Below the pieces are notes generated by a model that saw only the letters and a program-made list of their open reading frames with translations, made no database searches and was not told where the DNA came from. A stretch of DNA of 64,000 nt from Shumkonia mesophila (lineage in GTDB: Bacteria; Pseudomonadota; Alphaproteobacteria; Rhodospirillales; Shumkoniaceae), in the NCBI RefSeq assembly GCF_026163695.1, contig NZ_JAOTID010000004.1, forward strand, positions 1-64,000. Reading direction: 5' to 3'. Positions 22,115 through 31,228 of the stretch are shown here, piece after piece (the first letter of the stretch is position 1; each line of letters opens with the position of its first letter). Position numbers and translations under genes: made by a program.

Positions 22115-23059
22115 ATGAGACAAGCATGGATCAATTCGAATACGGACGTTCCGCCCTTTCTTGGACGGCCGGCGCCGCAGCGCGAGCCCGTCAGGACGGA
22201 GAAATCCTCCTCGGCGATCCATTGGGCGGGGACCGCTCCTCGCGTCGTGCTCATTCATGCGGACGATCCGTATTGCACCGCATTGGCAGCCTGCCTGCGC
22301 GCGCAGGAGCTTTTTGTCATCGAATTCGACGATCCCCGGGCCGCCCTTCTTTATGTGACGAATGGCGGGGGCATCGACGCCGTGCTGATCGACGCCGACC
22401 TGCCCCAAGCATCCGGGATCGACCTTCTTGTGCGCTTTCGGAGCCTGGGCGGGATGGCCCCCGCCGCCATCGTCGCCGACGATAGCGAGGAAGAGATCGA
22501 GGAGATCGCCCTGGAACACGGGGCCTCGGATTTCCTCAGCAAATCCCGCAGCCCGTCGATCGGCGCCAAGCGGATGCGCCTGCTGATCGGCGGCCGCAAG
22601 TTCGTTGCGACGGCCGAACGGCCCTCGCCGCAGTCCGTCACGGTCGGGGATCTGGACCTCAAGTTGCAGAGCCACCGTGCCCTGTGGCGGAAATCCCTGG
22701 TCCCGCTGACCGTAACCGAGTTCAAAATCGTCCGGTTGCTGGTCTGCCGGGCCGGGGAAGAGGTGTCGTACCGCGAGATCTACGACGTCGTGCACGGCGC
22801 CGGCTTCGTGGCCGGAGACGGCCAGCATGGCTACCGCAGCAACGTGCGGTCCCTGATCCGCAAGATCCGCAACCGTTTTCGGGCGATCGACCCGCAGTTC
22901 CTGGAGATCGAAAACTATCCGGGCTTCGGGTATCGCTGGCGCGATCAATCGCGCGGCGACGGCAGCCAAGCCGCAACCGCGCCCAAGGCCAAGGGATTTT
23001 CCAACGTCCTCTGGCCCGACGGCGGACTGGTCTCCGTTTCCCCCACGCCTTCGGGTTAA
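22115..23059 (+). CDS. OmpR/ChvI-like response regulator without adjacent kinase
   Basis: 314 residues. A degenerate receiver follows a 40-residue N-terminal extension: acidic pair in VVLIHADDPY, phospho-Asp 93 in VLIDADLPQASG, and Lys in LSKSRSPS. The C-terminal winged helix (about 200-290) reads LTVTEFKIVRLLVCRAGEEVSYREIYDVVHGAGFVAG and FLEIENYPGFGYRW, strikingly like ChvI, the acid/envelope regulator of exopolysaccharide genes in rhizobia. No ChvG-type kinase is nearby. It lies 107 bases before manC and is a good candidate regulator of the polysaccharide locus. AGGTGA precedes the ATG at 22115. Confidence 0.8.
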   Translation: MRQAWINSNTDVPPFLGRPAPQREPVRTEKSSSAIHWAGTAPRVVLIHADDPYCTALAACLRAQELFVIEFDDPRAALLYVTNGGGIDAVLIDADLPQASGIDLLVRFRSLGGMAPAAIVADDSEEEIEEIALEHGASDFLSKSRSPSIGAKRMRLLIGGRKFVATAERPSPQSVTVGDLDLKLQSHRALWRKSLVPLTVTEFKIVRLLVCRAGEEVSYREIYDVVHGAGFVAGDGQHGYRSNVRSLIRKIRNRFRAIDPQFLEIENYPGFGYRWRDQSRGDGSQAATAPKAKGFSNVLWPDGGLVSVSPTPSG

Positions 23060-23166
23060 CGCCTTTGCGTGAGGGGATCATCCCGTTGCGTCAGAACGCC
23101 GGGATCGTCAAGGGATGCCGACATCGAAAAAGTTGCCAGGACCCCGAACTGCGCGCGGAGACGACA

Positions 23167-24633
23167 ATGAACATCATTCTGTCGGCTGAGCGTTCCTCGC
23201 TCAATCAGACCCGGCATCTGTACCCCGTAATCCTGTGTGGGGGGGCGGGTAAACGCCTGTGGCCGCTGTCGCGAAAAAACTATCCCAAGCAACTCCTGCC
23301 GCTGGCGTCCGAACGCACGATGCTGCAGGAAACGGCGGAGCGGGCGCGGACCCTGATCGGCCTGCGCTCCCCCGTCGTGCTGTGCAGCGAGGAACACCGC
23401 TTCCTGGTCGCCGAGCAACTTTCCGCCATCGACATGATCCCGGAAGCCATCCTGTGCGAACCGGTCAGCCGCAACACCGGCCCCGCGCTGGCCGCCGCCG
23501 CCGCCTATCTGCAGGAGCGCGACCCCGAGGCGATCATGCTGGCCCTGCCCGCCGACCATTACATCGGCGACGGGCCCGCCTTCGCCGAGGCGGCCTTCCG
23601 CGCCGTCCAGCCTGCCGCCAACGGATGGCTCGTCACCTTCGGCATCAAGCCCACCCACGCCGAAACCGGCTACGGCTACATCGAACGCGGCCCGGCGTTG
23701 GATGGTGGCACCGAGGGGGTCTTTTCGGTCGAACGGTTCGTCGAAAAGCCCGATGCGGCGACGGCCGCCCTTTTGGTGGCCGATGGCGCCCATTTCTGGA
23801 ACAGCGGAATGTTCGTTCTTCCCGTCGGCCCGTTCCTGGAGCAGTTGAACCTGTACAGCCCGGAAGTCGCCGCGGCGGCCGGCGAAGCGATCACCCGGCG
23901 CCGGGTCGAGGATCCCTACGTTCACCTCGACGACGCCGCCTTCGCCGCCTCGCCGGACCTGTCCGTCGACTACGCGGTCATGGAACACACCGATCGGGCC
24001 GTCATCATTCCCGCCGACATGGCGTGGAGCGACATCGGGTCGTGGCGCGCCCTGCGCGACGTCAAGCAGGCCGACCATGACGGCAACGTGCTGCAGGGCA
24101 ACGTCTTCGTCGAGGACGTACAGAATTCCTACATCCGGGCCGATGACCGCCTGGTCGCCGTGCTGGGGCTGGACGACGTCGTGGTGGTCGACACCGACGA
24201 CGCCCTGCTGGTGACCCACGCCTCCCGGGCGGCCGATGTCGGCCAACTGGTGCAGAGGCTGAGCGAAATGCGCCACCCGGAGTCGATCCAGCACCGGCGG
24301 GCATACCGGCCGTGGGGCCACTACGAATCCATCGACCTCGGGCAACGCTTCCAGGTCAAGCACATCGTCGTCAAGCCGGGGGCGCAGCTGAGCCTTCAGA
24401 TGCATCACCATCGCGCCGAGCACTGGGTGGTGGTGGCCGGGACCGCCCGCGTCACCTGCGGCACCCAGACTCGGCTGCTTTACGAGAACCAGTGGGTGTA
24501 CATCCCGATCGGCTCCCTGCATCGGCTGGAGAACCCGGGCAACATTCCACTGCACCTGATCGAGGTGCAGATCGGCACCTACCTCGGCGAGGACGACATC
24601 GTCCGCTTCGAAGACAACTACGGAAGAGCCTAG
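23167..24633 (+). CDS. manC: Mannose-1-phosphate guanylyltransferase / mannose-6-phosphate isomerase
   Basis: 488 residues, the bifunctional type II enzyme that makes GDP-mannose. The nucleotidyltransferase part opens with VILCGGAGKRLWPLSR and PKQLLPL; FVEKPD and FWNSGMFV follow. The last 120 residues are the cupin isomerase domain, with VKHIVVKPGAQLSLQMHHHRAEHWVVVAGTA and WVYIPIGSLHRLENPG. GDP-mannose here feeds Gmd and Fcl at the other end of the locus. The ATG at 23167 is preceded by GGAG; galE starts three bases after the stop. Confidence 0.93.
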   Translation: MNIILSAERSSLNQTRHLYPVILCGGAGKRLWPLSRKNYPKQLLPLASERTMLQETAERARTLIGLRSPVVLCSEEHRFLVAEQLSAIDMIPEAILCEPVSRNTGPALAAAAAYLQERDPEAIMLALPADHYIGDGPAFAEAAFRAVQPAANGWLVTFGIKPTHAETGYGYIERGPALDGGTEGVFSVERFVEKPDAATAALLVADGAHFWNSGMFVLPVGPFLEQLNLYSPEVAAAAGEAITRRRVEDPYVHLDDAAFAASPDLSVDYAVMEHTDRAVIIPADMAWSDIGSWRALRDVKQADHDGNVLQGNVFVEDVQNSYIRADDRLVAVLGLDDVVVVDTDDALLVTHASRAADVGQLVQRLSEMRHPESIQHRRAYRPWGHYESIDLGQRFQVKHIVVKPGAQLSLQMHHHRAEHWVVVAGTARVTCGTQTRLLYENQWVYIPIGSLHRLENPGNIPLHLIEVQIGTYLGEDDIVRFEDNYGRA

Positions 24634-24635
24634 CC

Positions 24636-25667
24636 ATGCCCGGAACCATCCTCGTCACCGGCGGCGCCGGGTACATCGGCAGCCATGTCTGCAAGGCCCT
24701 GGCGCGGGCAGGCTACCTGCCGGTCGTCTATGACGATCTTTCAAACGGCCATCGCGAAGCCGTCCGCTGGGGCCCGCTCGAGGTCGGCGGCCTGGAGGAC
24801 GAGAGCCGCCTGGCTGCGTGCATTGCCAAGCACGACCCCGAAGGAGTCATCCACTTGGCCGGCTTCATCGCCGCCGGCGAATCCGTGGTGGCGCCCGCCA
24901 AGTTCTACCGGAACAACCTTTGCGGTTTTCTGACGTTGCTCGACGGCATGCGCCGGCACGGTATCGAGCGCATCGTCTTTTCCTCGACGGCCGCCGTTTA
25001 CGGGGCGCCGCAAAGCGTGCCGATCAAGGAAACCGCCCCGGTCCGGCCGGTCAACCCCTATGGCCATTCGAAGGCCATGTGCGAACAGATCCTGCAGGAC
25101 TATGCCGTGGCTTACGGCATCCGGTCGATCTCGCTGCGCTACTTCAACGCGGCGGGGGCCGACCCGGACGGCGAACTGGGCGAGTGCCACGAACCGGAAA
25201 CCCACCTGATCCCGCTCGTGCTGGAAGCGGCCGCCGGCCTTCGCAACGGCATCGACGTCTATGGCGACGGCTACCCCACCCGCGACGGAACGTGCGTTCG
25301 CGACTACATCCACGTGGCCGACCTGGCGACGGCCCACGTTCTGGCGCTCCGCAAGATGGAAGCCGCCGCCGTCGTCGCCGCCTACAACCTGGGAAACGGC
25401 CAGGGTTTCACGGTATTGGAGGTGATCGGCGCGGCGGAACACGCGACCGGCTGCCCGATTCCGACGCGCCGGCATCCGCCTCGCGCCGGCGATCCACCGG
25501 TTCTGCTGGCCGACGCCACACTGGCCAAGGCCGAGCTCGGCTGGACCCCCACCTTCGGGGCGCTTGAAACCCAACTGGAGCACGCCTGGAAATGGCTGTG
25601 TCGGCGCCATCCCGTCGCGGCGCCGTCACGGTCGCCCTCGCCCATCGCCGGAGTGACCACCGATTGA
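24636..25667 (+). CDS. galE: UDP-glucose 4-epimerase
   Basis: 343 residues, an extended short-chain dehydrogenase. NAD binding uses GGAGYIGSHV near the N-terminus; catalytic residues are Ser in FSSTAAVYG and the YGHSK motif (Y-x-x-x-K). LRYFNAAGADPDGE and YGDGYPTRDGTCVRDYIHV are typical of GalE. It interconverts UDP-glucose and UDP-galactose and would supply galactose for the polymer. It is coupled to manC (2-base gap). A Pro/Ser/Arg-rich tail of about 20 residues is unusual. Confidence 0.92.
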   Translation: MPGTILVTGGAGYIGSHVCKALARAGYLPVVYDDLSNGHREAVRWGPLEVGGLEDESRLAACIAKHDPEGVIHLAGFIAAGESVVAPAKFYRNNLCGFLTLLDGMRRHGIERIVFSSTAAVYGAPQSVPIKETAPVRPVNPYGHSKAMCEQILQDYAVAYGIRSISLRYFNAAGADPDGELGECHEPETHLIPLVLEAAAGLRNGIDVYGDGYPTRDGTCVRDYIHVADLATAHVLALRKMEAAAVVAAYNLGNGQGFTVLEVIGAAEHATGCPIPTRRHPPRAGDPPVLLADATLAKAELGWTPTFGALETQLEHAWKWLCRRHPVAAPSRSPSPIAGVTTD

Positions 25668-25676
25668 TCACATTAT
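25665..25676 (+). promoter_or_regulatory. TGATCACATTAT motif before wza (shared with the wcaJ leader)
   Basis: TGATCACATTAT at the end of galE, 78 bases before wza, recurs as TGATCACATTGT at 31136-31147, 82 bases before the WcaJ-type gene. Both copies sit at the end of the preceding gene and ahead of the only two sizeable gaps in the rightward half. The identical spacing to the next start suggests a shared regulatory site. It contains TGTGATCA in reverse, reminiscent of CRP/FNR half-sites; the binder is unknown. Confidence 0.4.
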
Positions 25677-25753
25677 CCCCCTTGCTGCGCTTGCTAGCAT
25701 CGTCAAGGAGCCACGTTTCGGTGTGCCCCGGTAAGACCGATGCGAGGACAGCG

Positions 25754-26332
25754 ATGACCCAGATATCCTTCCGCCGCCCACGCGGGTGGCGTCGTTTTGT
25801 CTTGGCCCTCGTGCTCGCCGCGCCCCTGGGCGCGTGCCAGGCGCCGCCTCCCATGGACGTCGCCGCCCCCACCCCCGTCTCCGCGCAGGAATATCAGTTG
25901 GGCGCCGGCGACAAGGTGCGCGTTCACGTCTTTGGCGACGAGACGCTCTCCGGGGAATACCAGGTCGATGGCCGGGGCGCCTTCACCTTTCCGCTGATCG
26001 GTGCCATCAACGCCGGCGGCCTGACGTCGACGCAGCTGGAATCCACCCTGGAAACCAAGCTCAAGGAATACATGCGGACCCCCAACGTCAGCGTCGAGAT
26101 CCTGAACTACAGGCCATTCTACATCGTCGGCGAGATCAGGAAGCCGGGCAGTTACCCGTATGTGGACGGCATGACCGTCGTCAATGCCGTCGCCATCGCC
26201 GGCGGGTTCACCTACCGGGCCCGCGAAGGCGAGTTCTACATCCAGCGCAAACCCAGCGGCCAGATCGACGCGCGTCCCGCAACCCCCGTGCTGCCCGGTG
26301 ACGTGATCATCGTGCGCGAAAGATTTTTCTGA
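25754..26332 (+). CDS. wza: Short Wza-type polysaccharide export lipoprotein
   Basis: 192 residues, about half the length of E. coli Wza. A lipobox (LAAPLGAC) ends the signal peptide, so it is a lipoprotein. The Poly_export domain begins EYQLGAGDKVRVHVFGDETLSGEYQVDGRGAFTFPLIG. One SLBB-like domain follows (FYIVGEIRKPGSYPYVDGMTVVNAVAIAGG). The C-terminal amphipathic helix that forms the outer-membrane pore in E. coli Wza is absent, as in GumB-type proteins. It is followed 6 bases later by wzc. Confidence 0.9.
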   Translation: MTQISFRRPRGWRRFVLALVLAAPLGACQAPPPMDVAAPTPVSAQEYQLGAGDKVRVHVFGDETLSGEYQVDGRGAFTFPLIGAINAGGLTSTQLESTLETKLKEYMRTPNVSVEILNYRPFYIVGEIRKPGSYPYVDGMTVVNAVAIAGGFTYRAREGEFYIQRKPSGQIDARPATPVLPGDVIIVRERFF

Positions 26333-26338
26333 GGCACC

Positions 26339-28627
26339 ATGCGAGAGATACGCCAAATCCCTTCCGGCTCTTCCCTGCCGGATACGCAGTGGCAACCGCC
26401 CTATTACGACGCGGCCCCCCCGCCCGACCCATCCCAGGAAGACACCTGGGACGTCGTACGCAAGATATGGCGCCGCAAATGGCTGGTCATGGGCATTACA
26501 TTCGGCTTCATCGTCGCCGGGGCCGGAACCGCCATGGTCATGACGCCGCGCTACTCCGCGGAAGTCCGGGTCCTGATCGGCCTGCCCGATCCGAACGTCG
26601 CCAACATCGAGGCGGTCCTCAGAACCATCCTGCCCAACAGCGAGACGACGCAGAGCGAGGCCTATGTCATCTCGTCGCGCGAAGTGGCGCGAAAGGTGGC
26701 CTATCGTCTGGCCCTCGACAAGTCGCCGGAATTCAACCCGGCCCTTCAGCCCAAGGAGGGGTGGTGGCACGCCGTTTCGCCTTCCCGGCTGTTGAAAGAG
26801 CTGGTCGCGCTGATCGCACCCAAGCGGAACGACAGCGCCGCCGTGCCGACGGCGGATTCCGCCCCGATGACCGAGGAGCAGCGTCTGGAGGAGCATATCG
26901 AGGCCGCCCTGCTCAACCGGATCGAGGTGACGCCGCTCAACCGTTCGCACGTCCTCGGCATTTCGGCCGAATCCCAGGAACCGGTCACGGCGGCGCGCAT
27001 CGCCAACACCTTCGCCGACGTCTACATCGAACAGCAACTGATGCGCAAACAGCGGGCGACCGATCGCGCCAATGCGTGGCTGCAGACGCGGATCGGCGAG
27101 TTGCAGCAGACGGCCCACGAGTCCGACCGGGCGGTGGAACAGTACCGGCGCGAGAACGGGCTTTATGAAACCAAGTCCGACACCGTGATCGCCCAACAGA
27201 TGGGCACCTTGAACGCGGACCTCGTCGCCGCGGAGAACGCCAAGGCCGACGCCCAGGTCCGCCTTGCCCAGGCGACACCGCGGCTGAACAACCCGGGCGA
27301 CGTGGACAGCCTGCCTTCCGTGCTCCAATCGCCCCTGATCGCGACCCTGCGCGGCCAGCAGGCCGAGCTGGAAAGGCAGGCCGCGGAGCTGTCCTCCACC
27401 TATACCAGCAAGCACCCGAAGGTCCGCGACATCCGCGCCCAGATCAAAGACAACACGTCCAAGATCAAAGAGGAGATCGAAAGGATCGTGCGCGGCCTGC
27501 GCCATGAGGCGAAGATGGCCGACGACCGCTACACGCGCATCACGGCGCGCATGGAGCAGCTCAAGCGGCAGATGGGCCAGTCCAACGACATGACGGTCAA
27601 GCTGCGCGAGCTGGAGCGCGAGGCCCAGGCCAACCGCACCATGCTCCAGACCCTGATGCAGCGTTCCAAGGAAACGGTCGATCAGCGCGAGATCCAGACA
27701 TCGAACGCCGAGATCATTTCCTATGCAACGGTGCCGCGCAATCCCAGCTTCCCGCCCGTCACCTTGATCCTGGTGATGGCCACCCTGGTCGGCGCCGGCA
27801 CCGGCATCCTGTTGGCGCTGCTGCTGGAAAATCTCGACCGCACCTTTCGCACGGCGGAGGAGGTGGAGGAGTACACCGGCCTGCCCTCGCTCGCCCTGGT
27901 CCCGATCGTAAGGGGCCGCAGCAAGGCCCCGGGACACGTCGTCAAGAAGCCCTATTCGACGTTTACCGGCTCGCTCAGGATGCTGAACGCCCGGCTGTCG
28001 CTGGCAAACGAGAATTCGGCGGCGCCCGGCGGCGTCATGATGTTCACCTCGGCCCTGCCCGGAGAGGGGAAAACGCGGATCAGCAGCTCGTTCGCCCAGC
28101 TCATGGCGACCGAGGGGCAGCGCGTCATCCTGCTCGATCTCGACTGGAAGCGGCCCAACCTGCACCGCATGTTCAACCAGCCGCCGGGAGCCGGCCTCGC
28201 CGATCTCCTGAACGGCGACATCACGCCCGAACAGGCGGTCTATCACGATCCGGCCTCCGGCGCCCACGTGATGTTCGCCGGCAACGTCGGCCGCTTTCCG
28301 GGATACGTCGCCTGGATCGAACGGCTGCGCATGTTGCTCTACACGCTGTCCCGGCACTACGACCTGATCGTCCTCGACACGTCTCCCGCCCTGCTGGCGC
28401 CGGAGGTGCTGCATCTCGCCCGGCTCGTCGACAGGACGGTGCTGGTCGTCAAGTGGGCGAGCACGCCAAGAAGGGCGGTTTCCAGCGAAATCCGCAACCT
28501 CTACAGCGTCGGGGGACGCATCGCCGGCGTCGTCCTCTCGCAGGTCAATCCGCGGCGGTACCGGAAATACGGCTACGACGACGCCGGGTATCTCAACCCC
28601 CGGCATCTCGTCCATACTGCGGGCTGA
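26339..28627 (+). CDS. wzc: Wzc-type chain-length regulator and tyrosine autokinase
   Basis: 762 residues. TM1 (about 49-69) and TM2 (473-497) flank a periplasmic coiled-coil region with the Wzz motif. The cytoplasmic BY-kinase domain has Walker A near 571-579 (SALPGEGKTR), Walker A' VILLDLDWKRP, and Walker B in LIVLDTSPALLAP. The C-terminus holds a Tyr cluster (RRYRKYGYDDAGY). BY-kinases cycle between phosphorylated and free states to control polymerisation and export with Wza. A proline-rich N-terminal stretch of 40 residues precedes TM1. Confidence 0.92.
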   Translation: MREIRQIPSGSSLPDTQWQPPYYDAAPPPDPSQEDTWDVVRKIWRRKWLVMGITFGFIVAGAGTAMVMTPRYSAEVRVLIGLPDPNVANIEAVLRTILPNSETTQSEAYVISSREVARKVAYRLALDKSPEFNPALQPKEGWWHAVSPSRLLKELVALIAPKRNDSAAVPTADSAPMTEEQRLEEHIEAALLNRIEVTPLNRSHVLGISAESQEPVTAARIANTFADVYIEQQLMRKQRATDRANAWLQTRIGELQQTAHESDRAVEQYRRENGLYETKSDTVIAQQMGTLNADLVAAENAKADAQVRLAQATPRLNNPGDVDSLPSVLQSPLIATLRGQQAELERQAAELSSTYTSKHPKVRDIRAQIKDNTSKIKEEIERIVRGLRHEAKMADDRYTRITARMEQLKRQMGQSNDMTVKLRELEREAQANRTMLQTLMQRSKETVDQREIQTSNAEIISYATVPRNPSFPPVTLILVMATLVGAGTGILLALLLENLDRTFRTAEEVEEYTGLPSLALVPIVRGRSKAPGHVVKKPYSTFTGSLRMLNARLSLANENSAAPGGVMMFTSALPGEGKTRISSSFAQLMATEGQRVILLDLDWKRPNLHRMFNQPPGAGLADLLNGDITPEQAVYHDPASGAHVMFAGNVGRFPGYVAWIERLRMLLYTLSRHYDLIVLDTSPALLAPEVLHLARLVDRTVLVVKWASTPRRAVSSEIRNLYSVGGRIAGVVLSQVNPRRYRKYGYDDAGYLNPRHLVHTAG

Positions 28628-28632
28628 GGGCG

Positions 28633-29898
28633 ATGACCCGCGAACGCCGCCCGACATCGCTGTTCGTGACGCAGCACTACTGGCCGGAGGCGCTCGGTTC
28701 CGCCCCCTATTGCACCGACATCGCCGGCTGCCTGGCCGCGCATGGCGTGCCGGTCACCGTCTTTACCTGCCGGCCGCACTATCCGGAGGGGGTGGTGCCG
28801 CCGGACTACGCCGGCGGAAGCCACGACCGGGAACGCCTGAACGGCGTGCACGTCGAACGGGTGACTCCCTGGCTGCCGCGCCGCCGCAACGCCCTTGGGC
28901 GCATCTTCGCGGAGATGGTCTTCCTGCTGAAGGGTACGGCGGCCCTGGCGAGCGGCCGCATCCGCCGGACGGATCTGGTGGTCTCGCTCTGCCCGTCGAT
29001 CCTGACGGTCCTGCTGGGCGTGCTGGCGACCCGGCGGGGCGGCCGCCATATCGCCGTCGTCCACGACATCCAATCGGGTCTGGCGTCGGGCCTCGGCATG
29101 GTCGGGGCCGGCCCGCTGGTGAAGCTCATGCGGTGGGCGGAGCGGGTCGTGCTCAACCGCGCGACGGTGGTCCTGGTCCTGTCGGAGAACATGCGCCGGC
29201 GTCTTCGGGCGCAAGGGGTGAAGGCGCCCATCGACCTGCTGCCCATCTGGGTCGACACCAAGGCGATCGCGCCCCGCGAAAAAGCCGACACCGAAGCGGT
29301 GAACGTGCTCTACAGCGGCAACTTCGGCAAAAAGCAGGCTCTGCCCCAGATCGTGGCGATGGCCGCCTTTCTGGAGGAGCGGGGCAGCGATGTGCGCATC
29401 ACCCTGCGCGGAGCCGGCGGCGAGGCGGCCCGGCTGGCCGAGGATGTGGCGCGGCGGGGCCTTCGCAACGTGCGGTTCGCGCCCCTCGTCCCGGCGGACG
29501 CCCTGGTCGAGGGCTTGGCCGAAGGGGACATCCATCTGGTCCCGCAGAACGGCGACGCCGCCGACTTCGCGGTGCCGTCCAAGGTGTACACGATCATGGC
29601 GGCCGGGCGGCCGTTCGTGGCCAGCGCGCGGCCGGGAAGCATGTTGTGGCAGCTGATGGACGAGTCGCGGGCCCTGCTGTGCGTTCCGGCTGGCGACGCG
29701 AACGCCCTGGCGGACGCCGTGCAACGCCTGGCCCAGGACCCCGCGCTTCGCCGCGAATTGGGCCGCAACGGCCGCAACTACGCGATGACGCGCCACGACA
29801 AGGCGATCGTTCTGCAACGCTTCCTGACCATCGCTGAGGGCGGCGCGTCCGAAAGGATCGGCCGGGGCGAACATGCGGCCACATCTTCTCATCTTTGA
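28633..29898 (+). CDS. Glycosyltransferase, WcaI-like (GT4)
   Basis: 421 residues, GT-B fold. The N-terminal block SLFVTQHYWPEALGSAPYCTDIAGCLAAHG matches the WcaI group of colanic acid transferases; VVHDIQSGLASGLGM, IWVDT and NVLYSGNFGKKQALPQI (donor-side) follow. VPSKVYTIMAAGRPFVAS is the usual sugar-nucleotide region. It would add a sugar to the lipid-linked repeat unit at the inner membrane; the sugar is not known. It begins 5 bases after wzc and overlaps the next gene by 26 bases. Confidence 0.85.
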   Translation: MTRERRPTSLFVTQHYWPEALGSAPYCTDIAGCLAAHGVPVTVFTCRPHYPEGVVPPDYAGGSHDRERLNGVHVERVTPWLPRRRNALGRIFAEMVFLLKGTAALASGRIRRTDLVVSLCPSILTVLLGVLATRRGGRHIAVVHDIQSGLASGLGMVGAGPLVKLMRWAERVVLNRATVVLVLSENMRRRLRAQGVKAPIDLLPIWVDTKAIAPREKADTEAVNVLYSGNFGKKQALPQIVAMAAFLEERGSDVRITLRGAGGEAARLAEDVARRGLRNVRFAPLVPADALVEGLAEGDIHLVPQNGDAADFAVPSKVYTIMAAGRPFVASARPGSMLWQLMDESRALLCVPAGDANALADAVQRLAQDPALRRELGRNGRNYAMTRHDKAIVLQRFLTIAEGGASERIGRGEHAATSSHL

Positions 29899-31138
29899 AC
29901 CCGATCCGCGCGGCCACACCTGCGAGTGGATCGAACACCTTCTCGCCGCGGCGCCGACCTGTCCGGAGCGGCCGATCCTCAGTCTCGTCGTCGCGGCCGA
30001 TCTCGCCGGCCTGCTTGGCGACGCCGTGGCGCGGGTCCCCGCCGGCCAGGTGCGCGTCGTCGCGCTGACGGACCGCGAGCAGGCGCTGTGCACCCACCGC
30101 CGGCTGTCGGTCAGCGCGTTCTCCCGCTGGTGGACGATGCGCCGCCATCTGCGGCGGACCGGCGCGACCGGCGGCGTGTTCCTGGAGTTCGATCATCTCT
30201 CCCTGCCGCTGGCCCTTGGCCTTGGGACAAGCCGGCCGGTCTCCGGCGTCCTCTTCCGCCCCTCCGTCCACTACGGCACCTTCGGCCCCGATCGGCCGAC
30301 CGTGAAGGAACGGCTGCGCGACAGCCGCAAGGAGGTGCTCTATCGGCTGATGCTGGCCAATCCGGCGCTGCGCGCCGTGCTTTCGCTCGATCCCTGCTTT
30401 CCCGAGTTCGCCTGGCAGCGCTACCGCCACGGCGAGAAGGTCGCCGCCTTGCCCGACCCGGCGTTTCCCATCCCCGCCGACTCCCCGGCGGCGGACCCGG
30501 CGTTCATGGCCGACATCCCCGCCGGGCGTACGCTTTTCGTCCTTTTCGGCGAACTGACGGCGCGCAAGGGCGTCATGCCGTTGATCGAGGCCCTGGCGAT
30601 GCTGCCGGCCGACGTCGCCGGGCGGATTGCCGTCATGATCGCCGGCCGGCTCGACCCCGCCCTGCGCCCGGCCGTGCAACACGCCGCCGCCGGGCTGGCC
30701 GTGGCGCGGCCGGACATCTGGTTCCGTCTGGAGGACCGGCGGCTTCCCGGAGAGGAACTCGCCCGGCTGGTCGGGCGCAGCGACGTCATCCTCGCCCCCT
30801 ATCAGCGGTTCGTGGGATCGAGCGGCATCCTGATGTGGGCGGCCAGGACGCATCGCCCGGTCATCTGCCAGGACTATGGCCTTCTCGGCCATCTGACGCG
30901 CCGGCACGGGCTCGGCCTGACGGCCGACACCACGGACGCCGGGGCCCTTGCCGGCGCCATCGCGCTGGCCGCCCGGCGCGGACCGGCGGCGCTGGGCGAT
31001 CCCGTCCGGATGGCCGCCTTCGCCGCCTCGCATACCGCCGAGCATTTCGCACTGACGCTTCTGCGCGCCGCACTCCGGGACCCTGCGCAGGCGATAGCCC
31101 ATTCGCTATCGCCGGCGCCCCGGATTGCCTCGAAATGA
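29873..31138 (+). CDS. Glycosyltransferase (GT4-like)
   Basis: 421 residues, starting within the end of the WcaI-like gene. The N-terminus MRPHLLIFEPDPRGHTCEWIEHLL is a typical acceptor-domain opening. The second domain has TLFVLFGELTARKGVMPLIEAL and the ELARLVGRSDVILAPYQRFVGSSGILMWAA region of GT4 enzymes, though the EX7E motif is not clear. No membrane segments. Substrate unknown. A shared motif (31136-31147) straddles its stop. Confidence 0.78.
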   Translation: MRPHLLIFEPDPRGHTCEWIEHLLAAAPTCPERPILSLVVAADLAGLLGDAVARVPAGQVRVVALTDREQALCTHRRLSVSAFSRWWTMRRHLRRTGATGGVFLEFDHLSLPLALGLGTSRPVSGVLFRPSVHYGTFGPDRPTVKERLRDSRKEVLYRLMLANPALRAVLSLDPCFPEFAWQRYRHGEKVAALPDPAFPIPADSPAADPAFMADIPAGRTLFVLFGELTARKGVMPLIEALAMLPADVAGRIAVMIAGRLDPALRPAVQHAAAGLAVARPDIWFRLEDRRLPGEELARLVGRSDVILAPYQRFVGSSGILMWAARTHRPVICQDYGLLGHLTRRHGLGLTADTTDAGALAGAIALAARRGPAALGDPVRMAAFAASHTAEHFALTLLRAALRDPAQAIAHSLSPAPRIASK

Positions 31139-31147
31139 TCACATTGT
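31136..31147 (+). promoter_or_regulatory. TGATCACATTGT motif before the WcaJ-type gene
   Basis: Second copy of the 12-base sequence at 25665-25676 (one difference). It overlaps the stop of the glycosyltransferase gene and stands at the head of a 90-base gap before the initiating transferase. TTGTGC (31144-31149) and CATACC (31167-31172), 17 bases apart, could be a promoter overlapping it. Confidence 0.4.
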
Positions 31148-31228
31148 GCACGGCTTGGTCACAGGCCATACCTGCGAAAATCTCGCAAAATCGAACTCCT
31201 CCCTCCGTCGTCCGATGAGGAGCACCCT

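Noticed and set aside
25703-28657. A 984-codon open frame on the minus strand opposite wza-wzc
   Set aside because: It is an antisense shadow of clear GC-rich genes. The translation is low-complexity His/Asp/Gly/Arg without any domain.
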